Positions 11,080 through 24,800 of a stretch of 64,000 nt of DNA are shown in pieces. Under the pieces are notes generated by a model. That model ran no database searches and was not told where the DNA came from. It worked only from the letters and a program-made list of their open reading frames with translations. This DNA is from Trichopria drosophilae. Taxonomy: Eukaryota > Arthropoda > Insecta > Hymenoptera > Diapriidae. Numbering within the stretch: position 1 is the first letter of the stretch; each line of letters opens with the position of its first letter. The position numbers and the translations under genes are program-made. The stretch is taken from positions 89,587,501 through 89,651,500 of the forward strand of contig CM059586.1 of the NCBI GenBank assembly GCA_030407085.1, written 5' to 3'.

Positions 11080-11739
11080 TATAATTTTCTCATAATACTT
11101 TGAATAATATCTTTAGAGAGAATTTGAATTATTATTATTGGTTTGTTTACCGTAATTTGTTATATTAATGGTTAATATAAGAATTTTAAATATTACTGTT
11201 TGGATCATTATACGTGACATATTTACGCGATTATAGTTTCACCGAAATAGAAATAAACAAACATACACACGCGCAGTCATTCGATTTTCTGCGAATTTTT
11301 CGACGCGTTGTTGACATGAGCAGTTCAAACGACAGAATTTAATGTAAGATTTATGGACAATTAATGAGCGGTCATTGAATGTTAAAATATACAATAACAT
11401 TGCGAATATGCAAGGAAAATGCTGGTATTTTCATTTCAACGTTACTTGTCGTTTTGTACTTTAGTGTTACTGTTATAACTTTACAGTTAATGTAAGAGCC
11501 TTGAAATTAGCTTACATTAACTATTAATTAATTTCTCTCAGTGTGAAAACGTAAATTATACGCTCCTGCTGCACAACATGCATCAAATATGGATAAGGTA
11601 CGCAGAAATTTATTGTAAATTTCTTTTTTATCATTTTGCAACTGGATTTTTTACGCAGGATGGAAGAAAACTGTCAAAACTCCCGTACATTTAATTGAGA
11701 AAAAAGGAACACGTTATTTTTATCAGTTGTTGTCCAACT
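11080..11739. other. Non-coding, nothing recognised
   Basis: AT-rich sequence with no recognisable gene or repeat structure. Confidence 0.5.
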
Positions 11740-12110
11740 TCCGTTGGATCCTTATCATTTTTAAAAATTTTTGTCAGCTATATTGGATACTCCATATTCT
11801 ATTTTTAGAATCTGACATCGGATTCGTAATCAGAAACCTCAAAAATCCCTATATACCAAACGTTAGACAAAATTATAATTTTCAACGTTTTTGTCGGCCA
11901 TATTGCATTCGCCAGTTTGAATTTTTTTAAATCTGATATCGGATTAATAATCAGCAACCTCAACAACCCCTATGCACCAAATATTAGACAAAACTACACT
12001 TTTTTAACATTCGCGATCGGCTATATTGCATGCGCCATTTTGAATTTTTAAAATCTGACACCGGACTAGTAATCAGCAACCTCAAAAAGCCTTATGCACC
12101 AAATTACAAG
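11740..12110 (+). repeat. Tandem repeat, about 122-bp unit, nearly three copies (family R2)
   Basis: The unit contains, in order, a GGCCATATTGCAT-like segment, GCCATTTTGAATTTT, AATCTGA, a CGGATTCGTAATCAG-like core, CAACCTCAAAAA and TATGCACCAAAT. Cores lie near 11816-11833, 11937-11953 and 12061-12077. Single or partial units of the same family occur at 50520-50600, 50915-50985 (minus), 51225-51310 and 57150-57290. Confidence 0.7.
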
Positions 12111-12517
12111 AAAATACCGTCTACGGAAAAACTCGTAGCTGAATAGTTAATTTTATTTTTTTTATAAATTAATTTTTTTTATATGATAAGGTGTTTTACC
12201 AGAGCTAGAACTTTGAGAATGAGTCAAATATGAACCCATTAACTTGTCAGAAAAAAAATGAAAATTTTAAAAGGTGGTGTTTTTGAGATAATCAATTTTT
12301 TTAATTTTCAATAAAATGGACGCCATTTTCTTATTTAAAAATATTTTCAAATTGTTTTAGCGCCATTTTATGCAGCTCGGATATACACATTAAATGCACA
12401 AAGAAATATTAACATAACATTATTTTTCTCGGCGGAGCAGGAGTAAAAATAACAATCACTTTTAGCGGAATGTGTGTTTAACTTCCCCTACTTCTAATAT
12501 CACAGGGAATAATTTTT
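12111..12517. other. Non-coding flank of the satellite
   Basis: AT-rich sequence with CGCCATTTT words (about 12322 and 12361) reminiscent of family R2, ending at the abrupt start of the C-rich tract. No gene. Confidence 0.5.
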
Positions 12518-13016
12518 CCCCCCCCCCACCCCCCCCCCCCCCCACCCCCCCCCCCCCCCACCCCCCCCCCCCCCCACCCCCCCCCCCCCCCACCCCCCCC
12601 CCCCCCCACCCCCCCCCCCCCCCACCCCCCCCCCCCCCCACCCCCCCCCCCCCCCACCCCCCCCCCCCCCCACCCCCCCCCCCCCCCACCCCCCCCCCCC
12701 CCCACCCCCCCCCCCCCCCACCCCCCCCCCCCCCCACCCCCCCCCCCCCCCACCCCCCCCCCCCCCCACCCCCCCCCCCCCCCACCCCCCCCCCCCCCCA
12801 CCCCCCCCCCCCCCCACCCCCCCCCCCCCCCACCCCCCCCCCCCCCCACCCCCCCCCCCCCCCACCCCCCCCCCCCCCCACCCCCCCCCCCCCCCACCCC
12901 CCCCCCCCCCCACCCCCCCCCCCCCCCACCCCCCCCCCCCCCCACCCCCCCCCCCCCCCACCCCCCCCCCCCCCCACCCCCCCCCCCCCCCACCCCCCCC
13001 CCCCCCCACCCCCCCC
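12518..13016 (+). repeat. Pure (C15A) minisatellite tract
   Basis: 499 bases made only of C with an A exactly every 16 bases, from 12528 to 13008 (31 A residues), with no other substitution or length change. The minus strand is (TG15), highly prone to G-quadruplexes; the plus strand could form i-motifs. Proline- or glycine-rich open frames across it are compositional. Perfect uniformity of 15-base homopolymers is unusual for real DNA and for sequencing, so an assembly artefact must be considered. Confidence 0.9.
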
Positions 13017-15836
13017 AATAAGTGGAATAGGATATGGAATATGGATATGGAATTTGATGTTGGAATAATGGAAGTATGGAAAATGAAATAGAGGGAATAT
13101 TGATGTGGAAAATGGATTATGGAATATGGATAAGGAATATTGATAAAGGAATATGGATATGGAATTATGGAATTATGGAAAATGGATAATGGAATCGATA
13201 TGGGAAAATGGATATGAATACGATGTGGCAAAATGGAATAAGGAATATTGCATGTGTGCAATGGATATGGAAAATGAATATGGAAATATGGATAATGGAT
13301 AATGATTAAGAATATTGAATTATGGAATATTATAAGGAAATATATGATATGAAAATGATATGGAATATTGATAAGGAATTAATGGATATGGAAATTGATA
13401 TGGAAAAATGGAATTATGGGAATACGGATTATGGAAAAATGGATTAATGGAATAATTGATATGAATAATTAAAATATGGATTATTGATAGGGAAGATGGA
13501 TATGGAATATTAATATGGAAATAATAGATTAGGGAAGATGGAAATATTTGACATGGAATAAGGATATGGGAATATTATATGGAAATTAATGAAAATTATG
13601 GAATATGAAAACAATGTAATATGGAAATACGAAAATTTATAATGGAATATGGGAAATATTAAACAACAATAAGGAATTATTGATATGGGAACAATGAAAA
13701 ATTTTGTAAATAAGGACATATAGAATATGGAAATATGGATATTAATAACGAATATGGAATATGGATTATGGAAATAACGGATATGGAAATATGTGAAATG
13801 GGAAAATGGATTATAGAATATTGATATTGTAAATATGGAATATTGGAATATTGATTGTGGAAAATGGATAAGGAATATTGATATGATTATGGAATAATTG
13901 ATATGGAATTTGGAAATATGAAAATATGACAAGGAATATGGAAATGGAATACGGATAATACGAAAATATGGAATATGTAAATGGATAATGAAAACGTACA
14001 ATATAGGAATTTTAGAAATACAGAACATATTATGTAATAAATGGAATATTGAACGGAATGGAAAATAATGGGAACATGAAAATTTGTAAGATATGACAAA
14101 TAGAATGATGGATAAGGAAAATTTAAAATATTGAATAAATTTTTGGGAAATTGGGAAATATGAAATTGAAAATTTTGTTTTTGAATATGGAAATGGAAAT
14201 ATTGAATATTATGGAAATATTGAAAAATTGGGAATATGGAAATTGGAACATGAAAATATGGATAATGAAATAGTAATAATGGACTATATTGATATGGAAA
14301 ATGGGAAATATGGAATATTGATAAGGAATAAGATAATGAATATTGAATGGAATATGTGATATGGAATATTGATAAGGAAATAATGGATATGGAATATTGA
14401 TAATTGGAATAAATGGTATATGGAAATACGGATATTGAAAATGATATTGGAATAATTATGTGGAAATCGAATATGGAAAATGGATATGGAATTTGAAATG
14501 ATATATGGAATAATGGAATATGGTATAATATATGTGATAGGGAAGATGGAAAATGGAAATATTGAATATGGAATAATGATAGGGAACATGGATAGGGAAT
14601 ATTGATATGGGAATATGGGATATGGAATAATACATGTGGAAAATATGAAAATATGGAAAATATGGTAAATGGAAATACATAAATATGGAATATGGAAATA
14701 TTAAAACGTACATATGGAAAATATTGGAACATGGAAAAATATTGTAAATCATGAGACATATAGATATGGAAAATGGAATTAAGTAAAACGAATATGGAAT
14801 ATGATTCTGAATAAAGTAATGAATATTGTATGGAAAAAAACGAATGGGGATTATAGAATATTAGTATTAAAGGATATGGAAATCTTGATATAAGTAATGT
14901 TGATGTGGAAAATGAATAAAGGAATATTGGAAAATAGGGATGATGAATATTGAAATATTGATATGGTAAAAAGCTTCGTAATAATGATAATGATGAAAAA
15001 AAAATAATTCAATGGAATATGGAAATATTTACGAAAATAGGAATATGTGAAATATGAAAAAGTAACAATATAAGGAATATAGAAATTAGAACTTTGATTC
15101 ATATGTAAGATTGGGGGAAATACCGAATGGAAATAATGGAACATGAAAATTTTGTAAATAAGGACATATAGAATTATGGAAATTAAAATTTACAAATAAT
15201 GTGGGACATTGGAAATATGGAAATTGAAATATTGTTTTGGTGAAATGGAAATATTGAATATGTGATTTAATATTGAAAATTGGGAATTGTGAAATAACGA
15301 ATATGGATATTGAAAATGGATTATGGAAAATAATGAAAAGGAAAATGAATATAGAATACTAAATTATGTGAAAAATACGCAATGGAAAAAAATAAGTGAT
15401 ATGGAGATATTTATATGGAATATTGATGTGGAAAAGGAGATATGGAATATTGATATTGAAAAAACGATATGGAATATATTTAATATGAAAAAATGGATAT
15501 GGAATATTGATAAAAATGGAATATGAAAATTGATATGGAAAATGATATGGAATATTGTATATGGAAAAATGGATAAGGAAATACTGATATGGCATATTGG
15601 AAAATAAGGAAAAAGAGATATGCAAAATGATAACGGAATATTGATGAGTGTTGATGAATATTAATTTGGATATGGAAAAATGGAAAATATGTGAATTTGA
15701 AAATATTGATATGTAAAACGATATGAATAATGGACATGAAATTGGTAATTTGGATATAACGAATTATGGAATGATGAATATGGAAAAATGATATATGGAA
15801 TACTCAATGGGAAGGTAAATGGATAATGAATATTGC
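13017..15836 (-). repeat. Degenerate satellite, GGAATATGG orientation
   Basis: Made of GGAATATGG, GGAATATTGATATGG and GGAAAATGG words with almost no C on the plus strand. It is the reverse-complement family of the CATATTCC satellite at 27076-48486, hence minus orientation. It is much noisier than that block, with many single-base insertions and deletions. Open frames on the minus strand (for example 13887-14759) are compositional. Confidence 0.85.
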
Positions 15837-18800
15837 ACAGGTCCCCAGTCCACAATCACCGTTCACATTCACATGGCAAATTGCCACATTCACATGGCCA
15901 CATTCACACATTCCCCAAGTCACATTCCACACTCACATTCCCACCCACATTCCACAATCCACCTTCCCCATTCACATTCCACAATCACATTCCCCATAAT
16001 CACATTCCCACATTCACATTCCACACATCACATTCCCAATTCACATTCCACAATCACATTCCCCACCACATTCCACCATTCCACATTCCCCCATTCACAT
16101 TCCACCATCACATTCCACAATCACATTTCCCAGCCAATCACATTCCACAATTCCCACATCCACATTCACATTCCACATCAACATTCCACCAGCACATTCC
16201 ACATTCCACAATCACATTCCACATTCACATTCCACACACAATATTCCCACATCCCCACATATTCCACATTCACCTACCCCACAATCATTCCACATTTCCC
16301 CACCCATTCACATTCCCATTCCACCCCACATTCCCACATTCCACATTCCCACATTCCCACATTCCACAATCCCACATTCCCCCCCCAATCCCACAATCCA
16401 CCACTCCCCACATTCCCACATTCACATTCCACACCATTCCCACATTCCCCATTCCACAATCCACATTCCACAATCCACATTCACACACCATTCACATTTC
16501 CCAAATCCCCCTCCCATTCAACAATCACATTCACATTCCACAATTCACATTCCCCACATTTCCACATTCCCCAATCCACATTCCACCACCATAATCACAT
16601 TCCCACATTCACACAACCAAATTCACATTCCACCTTCCACATTCACATTCCACAATCACATTCCCCACAGTGTCCACATTCACATTCCCACAATCCAATT
16701 CCCAAATCCCATTCCCCATTCCACATTCCACATCACATTCCCCATTCACATTCCACCAATATTCCCCATCCACATTCCACCACCATGTCCCCACAATCAC
16801 ATTCCCAACCATTCACATTCCACAATCACATTCCACATTCACATTCCACAATCCCACACATTCCCCATTCACATTCCCACCTTCACATTCCCCATTCACA
16901 TTCCACAATCATATTCCCATTCACATTCCATTCACATTCCACAATCACATTCCAACAACACATTCCATCCAAATCACCTTTCCACATCACACATTCCACA
17001 ACCACATTCCACCATCACTTTCCCTCATTCCACAATCACATTCCACAATTCACATTCCACACACATTATTCCACACACCCCCACATCCCCACATTCCAAT
17101 TCCACATTCCACATTCCCACCTCCCCACATTCCACATTCCCACAACCCCCTACCCCACATTCCCACATTCCCCATCCCCAAATACCCACATTCCCACACA
17201 CTCCACATTCCCACAATCCCAATCCCACAATCCAATTCCCACATTCCCACCCTCCACATTCCACATCAACATTCCACATTCACATTCCACAATCACATTC
17301 CCCATCCACACTCCACAATCACATTCCCCATTCACATTCCACAATCATATTCCCCATTCACATTCCACAATCACTTTCATCATTCCACAACCACATTCAC
17401 ATTCCACATCCCCACATCCCCACATTCCACATTCCCACATCCCCCTACCCCACACTTCCACACTCCCACCTCCCCACATACCCATTCCCACCTTCCCATT
17501 CCCACATTCCCCACCCCCAAATACCCACATCCCCACACTCCACATCCCCACATTCCACATTCCCACCCCCCCACATTCCACATTCCCACATCCCCCTATC
17601 CCACACTTCCACACTCCCACCTTCCCACATACCCATCCCCACCTTCCATTCCCACATTCCCCAATCCCACAATGTACCCACATTCCCACACTCCACATTC
17701 CCCAACCCCACCACCAATTTCCAATTCCCATTCACATTCCCACAATCACATTCCACAATCACATTCCCCCCTCCACATTCCACATTCACATTCCACAACA
17801 TTCCCCATTCACATTCCCACATTCACATTCCCCATTCCCCATTCACATTCCCCCATCACATTCCACCATCCACATTCCCCATCACATTCCACAATCAGCT
17901 TCACATTCCACAATCACATTCCCCATTCACATTCCACAATCACATTCCCCATTCACATTCCACAATCACATTCCCCATTCACATTCCACAATCCACATTC
18001 CACAATCACATTCCCACATTCACATTCCCCACATCCACATTCACATTCCACAATCATTCCCCATTCACATTCCACCATTCACATTCCACAATCATATTCC
18101 ACCTTCACATTCCCCATTCACATTCCACAATCACATTCCCCATTCACATTCCACATTCCACCCTCCACATTCCACAATCACATTCCACATTCACATTCCA
18201 CAATCACATTCCACATTCACATTCCACAATCACATTCCCACAATCACATTCCACATTCACATTCCCCATCCACATTCCACAATCACATTCCACATTCACA
18301 TTCCACAATCCCACATTCCCCCATTCACATTCCACAATCACATTTCCCCATCACATTCCACAATCACATTCCCACCATTCCACATTCACATTCCACAACA
18401 CATTCCACACATTCCCACACATTCCCCATCACATTCCACATACATACCCCACAACCACATTCCCCATTCCACATCCACACATTCCCAATCCCCACATTCC
18501 CAAAGTGCCACATTCCCACCAAATTCCCAATTCCCACAATCCAATTCCCAATTCCCACCCTCCACATTCCACAATCACATTCCCCATTCACATTCCCACA
18601 ATCACATTCCACATTCACATTCCACAATCACATTCCCCATCCACATTCCACAATCACATTCCCCATTCACATTCCACAATCATATTCCCCATTCACATTC
18701 CACAATCACATTCCACATCACATTCCACAACCACATTCCACATTCACATTCCCCACCACATTCCACAACCACATTCCCAACCCCACATTCCACAATCCAC

Positions 18801-21800
18801 ACATCACCATTCCACATCCCATTCCACATCCCCAAATACCCACATCCCCACACTCCACATTCCCACCTCCCCCACATTCCACATTCCCACATCCCCCTAT
18901 CCCACACTTCCACACTCCCACCTTCCCACATACCCATCCCCACCTTTCCATTCCCACATTCCCCATCCCCAAATACCCACATTCCCACACTCCACATTCC
19001 CAACCCCACCACCAAATTTCCAATTCCCACATTCCCAATCCAATCCCACAATCCAATTTCCAATTCCCACCCTCCACATTCAACAAATCACATTCCACAC
19101 ATTCCACAATCACATTCCCCCTTCACATTCCACATTCACATTCCCCATTCACATTCCACCATCACATTCCCCATCCACATTCCACCACATATCCCCATTC
19201 CCATTCCACATTCACATTCCACAATCACATTCCACAATCACATTCCCCATTCACATTCCACAATCACATTCCCCATTCACATTCCACAATTCCCACATTC
19301 CACAATCATTCCCCATTCACATTCCACAATCACATTCCCCATTCACATTCCACAATCACATTCCCCATTCACATTCCACCTTCCCACATTCCCCAATATT
19401 CCCCATCACATTCCACAATCACATTCCCATGCCACATTCCACAATTCACATTCCACAATCATCATTCACATTCCACAATCACATTCCCATTCCCCATTCA
19501 CATTCCACATTCACATTCCACAATCACCTTCCACATTCACATTCCACAATCACATTCCCCATTCACATTCCCCATCACATTCCACCATCACATTCCCCAT
19601 TCACATTCCACCATCACATTCCCCCATCCACATTCCACAATCACATTTCCCACATTCACATTCCCCCTTCACATTCCACAATCACATTCCACAACCACAT
19701 TCCACAATCACTTTCCTCATTCACATTCCACAACCACATTCCACCATCACTTTCCTCATTCCACAATCACATTCCACATTCACATTCCACACACATATTC
19801 CCACATCCCCACATTCCACATTCCCACCTCCCCCACATTCCACATTCCCACAACCCCCTACCCCACATTCCCACATTCCCCATCCCCAAATACCCACATT
19901 CCCACACTCCACATTCCCACAATCCCAATCCCACAATCCAATTCCCACATTCCCACCCTCCACATTCCACATCAACATTCCACATTCACATTCCACAATC
20001 ACATTCCCCATCCACACTCCACAATCACATTCCCCATTCACATTCCACAATCATATTCCCCATTCACATTCCACAATCACTTTCATCATTCCACAACCAC
20101 ATCACATTCCACATCCCCACATCCCCACATTCCACATTCCCACATCCCCCTACCCCACACTTCCACACTCCCACCTCCCCCACATACCCATTCCCACCTT
20201 CCCATTCCCACATTCCCCACCCCCAAATACCCACATTCCCACACTCCACATTCCCAACCCCACCACCAAATTTCCAATTCCCACATTCCCAATCCCACAA
20301 TCCAATTTCCAATTCCCACCCTCCACATTCAACAATCACATTCCCACAATCACATTCCCACATTCACATTCCACATTCACATTCCCCATTCACATTCCCC
20401 CATCCACACTCCACCACCATATTCCCCATTCCCCATTCCACATTCACATTCCACAATCACATTCCACAATCATTTCCCAATCCACATTCCCACCACATTC
20501 CACAATCACATTCCCCATTCACATTCCACAACACATTCCCCATTCACATTCCACAATCACATTCCCCATTCACATTCCACAATCACATTCCCCCATTCAC
20601 ATTCCACAATCACATTCCCCATTCACATTCCACAATCACATTCCCCATTCACATTCCACAATCACATTCCCCAATCACATTCCACATTCACATTCCCCAT
20701 TCACATTCCACAATCACATTCCACATTCACATTCCACAATCACTTTCCTCATTCACATTCCACAACCACATTCCACCATCACTTTCCTCATTCCACAATC
20801 ACATTCCACATTCACATTCCACACACATATTCCCACATCCCCACATCCCCACATTCCACATTCCCCACCTCCCCACATTCCACAACCACCACATTCCCCA
20901 TCCCCAAATACCCACATTCCCACACTCCACATTCCCACAATCCCAATCCCACAATCCAATTCCCACATTCCCACCCTCCACATTCCACATCAACATTCCA
21001 CATTCACATTCCACAATCACATTCCCCATCCACACTCCACAATCACATTCCCCATTCACATTCCACAATCATATTCCCCATTCACATTCCACAATCACTT
21101 TCATCATTCCACAACCACATTCACATTCCACATCCCCACATTCCCCACATTCCCACATTCCACCAACATCCCCCTACCCCACACTTCCACACTCCCACCT
21201 CCCCACATACCCATTCCCACCCTTCCCATTCCCACATTCCCCACCCCCAAATACCCACATCCCCACACTCCACATTCCCCATCATTCCACATTCCACCTC
21301 CCCACATTCCACATTCCACACCCCATCCCACATTCCACCACACTCCACCTTCCCCACATACCCACCATCCCACACCTTTCCATTCCCACATTCCCCATCC
21401 CACAATCCACATTTCACATTCCCACACCTCCACATCAACAATCACATTCCACAATTCCCACATTCCCCCTTCACATTTCCAATTCCCACCTTCACATTCC
21501 CCATTCACATTCCACAATCACATTCCCCATTCCACAACCACATTCACATTCCCCACATTCACATTCCACATTCACATTCCACAATCACATTCCACAATCA
21601 TATTCCCCATTCACATTCCACAATCACATTCCCCATTCACATTCCACAATCACATTCCCCATTCACATTCCACAATCAATATTCCCCATTCACATTCCAC
21701 AATCACATTCCCCCATTCACATTCCACAATCACATTTCCCCATTCACATTCCACAATCACATTCCCCATTCACATTCCACAATCATATTCCCATTCACAT

Positions 21801-24800
21801 TCCCCATCCCACATTCCACAATCATATTCCCCATTCACATTCCCATTCACATTCCACAATCACCTTTGTCCACATTCACATTCCACAATCACATTCCCCA
21901 TTCACATTCCACAATCACATTCCCCATTCACATTCCCACAATCACCTCCACATTTCCCAATCACATTCCATCACATTCCACAATCACATTCCCCATTCAC
22001 ATTCCACAACATCACATTCCCCAATTCCCATTCACATTCCACAATCCACATTCACATTCCACAACCACATTCCACAACCACATCCCACCACTTTCCTCAT
22101 TCACATTCCACAACCACATTCCACCATCACTTTCCTCATTCCCACAATCACATTCCCACATTCACATTCCACACATCCCCCACATCCCCACATTCCACAT
22201 TCCCACCTCCCCACATTCCACATTCCCACAACCCCCTACCCCACATTCCCACATTCCCCATCCCCCAAATACCCACATTCCCACACTCCACATTCCCACA
22301 ATCCCAATCCCACAATCCAATTCCCACATTCCCACATTCCACATTCCACATCCAATTCCATTCACATTCCACAATCACATTCCCCAATTCACACTCCACA
22401 ATCACATTCCCCATTCACATTCCACAATCATATTCCCCATTCACATTCCACAATCACTTTCATCATTCCACAACCACATTCACATTCCACATCCCCACAT
22501 CCCCACATTCCACATTCCCACATCCCCCTACCCCACACTTCCACACTCCCACCTCCCCACATACCCATTCCCACCTTCCCATTCCCACATTCCCACCCCC
22601 AAATACCCACATCCCCACACTCCACATCCCCACATCCCACACCATTCCACATTCCCACCTCCCCACATTCCACATTCCCACATCCCCCTATCCCACACTC
22701 CACACTCCCACCTTGCCCACATACCCATCCCCACCTTTCCATTCCCACATTCCCCATCCCAAATCAATACCCACATTCCCACACTCCACATTCCACCACC
22801 ACCATCCACATTTCACAATTCCCACCCTTCCACATTCCACCATTCACATTCCCCATTCACATTCCACCCATCATTAATTCCCCATCCACATCCACACACA
22901 CCCCATATTCCCCATTCCCAAACATTCCACAATCACATTCCCACAATCACATTCCATCATCCCACATTCCACAATCATACATTCCCCAGTCACATTCCAC
23001 AATCACATTCCCCATGTCACATTCCACAATCACATTCCCCATTCACATTCCACAATCAACATTCCCCATTCACATTCCACAATCACATTCCCCATTCACA
23101 TTTCCACCTTCACATTCCCCATTCACATTCCACAATCACATTCCACATTCACATTCCCCAATCACATTCCACAATCACATTCCCCATGCACATTTCCACA
23201 TTCACATTCCACAATCAACCTTCCACATTCAACAATCCACATTCCACAATCACATTCCCCCATTCACATTCCACCCTTCACATTCCCCATTCACATTCCA
23301 CAATCACATTCCCATTCACAATTCCACCATCCACTTCCCCAATCACATTCCACATTCACATTCCACACATTCCACATTCCACAATCACATTCCACAATCC
23401 ACATTCCATTCAACATTCCACAGTCCACATTCCACAACATTCCCCACACATTCCACATTCCCACATTCCACAATCACATTCCCCATTCACATTCCACAAT
23501 CACATTCCCCACATTCACATTCCACAATCACTTTCCCCATCACATTCCCCACAACACCGTCACATTCCACAACCACCATTCACATTCCCACACTCCACAT
23601 TCCACACATCACAGTTCCCACATCCCCACATTCCACCATTCCACATTCCCACCTCCCCACATTCCCAATCCCACCACATCCCAATTCCCACAACCCAATA
23701 CCACACATTGCCCACATTCCCATCCCACCCTCCACATTCCCCACAACTCCCCATTCCCCATTCACAATATCCACAACAATTCCCACACTCCACATTCCAC
23801 AACATTCCCCCACCCTCCACATCCCACCAACATTCCACATTCACATTCCACAATCACATTCCCCATCCACATTCCCACAATCACATTCCCACATTTCACA
23901 TTCCACAATCATATTCCCCAATTCCACATTCCACAAATCACTTTCATCATTCCATTCCCAACCTTCACATTCACAATCACATTCCCCATCCCCACAACCA
24001 CATCCACATTCCCCACATTCCACCCACATTCCCCACATTCACACTCCCACATCCCAACACTCCACCATTCCCAGTCACATTCCACATTCCCACATTCCCC
24101 TACCCCAGTGATACCCACATTCCACAATCCCACATCCCCACATTCCACCAATTCCCACCCGCCCTTCACATTCCCCATTCCCAGTCCCCAAATACCCACA
24201 ATCCACACTCCACAACTTCCCCACACAACCCAACCCCACCACATTCCACAATCCCACATTTCCCCATCCCACAAAATCACATTCCCATCACTCCACATTC
24301 CCAACCCCACCACCAAATTCCCAATTCCCACCCTCCACATTCAATCACATTCCACAATTCCACATTCCCACCTGCGCTCACATTCATACAATCACATTCC
24401 ACAATCACATTCCCCCGTCACATTCCACAATTCAACATTCCCCATTCACACCACATTCACACCATCACATTCCACCATTCACATTCCACCACCATTATTC
24501 CCCATCCAATTCCACATTTCACATTCCACATTCACATTCCACAATCATATTCCCCAATTCACATTCCCCACATTCCACATTCCCCCATTCACATTCCACA
24601 ATCATATTCCACAATTCACATTCCCACATTCACATTCCCCCACATTCACATTCCACAAATCACATTCCACATTCACATTCCACAACCACATTCCACATTC
24701 ACCTCCCCACATTCCACATTCCCACATTCACAACATTCCACAATCATTACCATTCACATTCCCCACTCCCCATTCCCACGCACATTCCACATTCCACATC

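Noticed and set aside
12472..13261. Proline- and glycine-rich proteins across the (C15A) tract
   Set aside because: Both strands and several frames are open simply because the tract is poly-C with periodic A.
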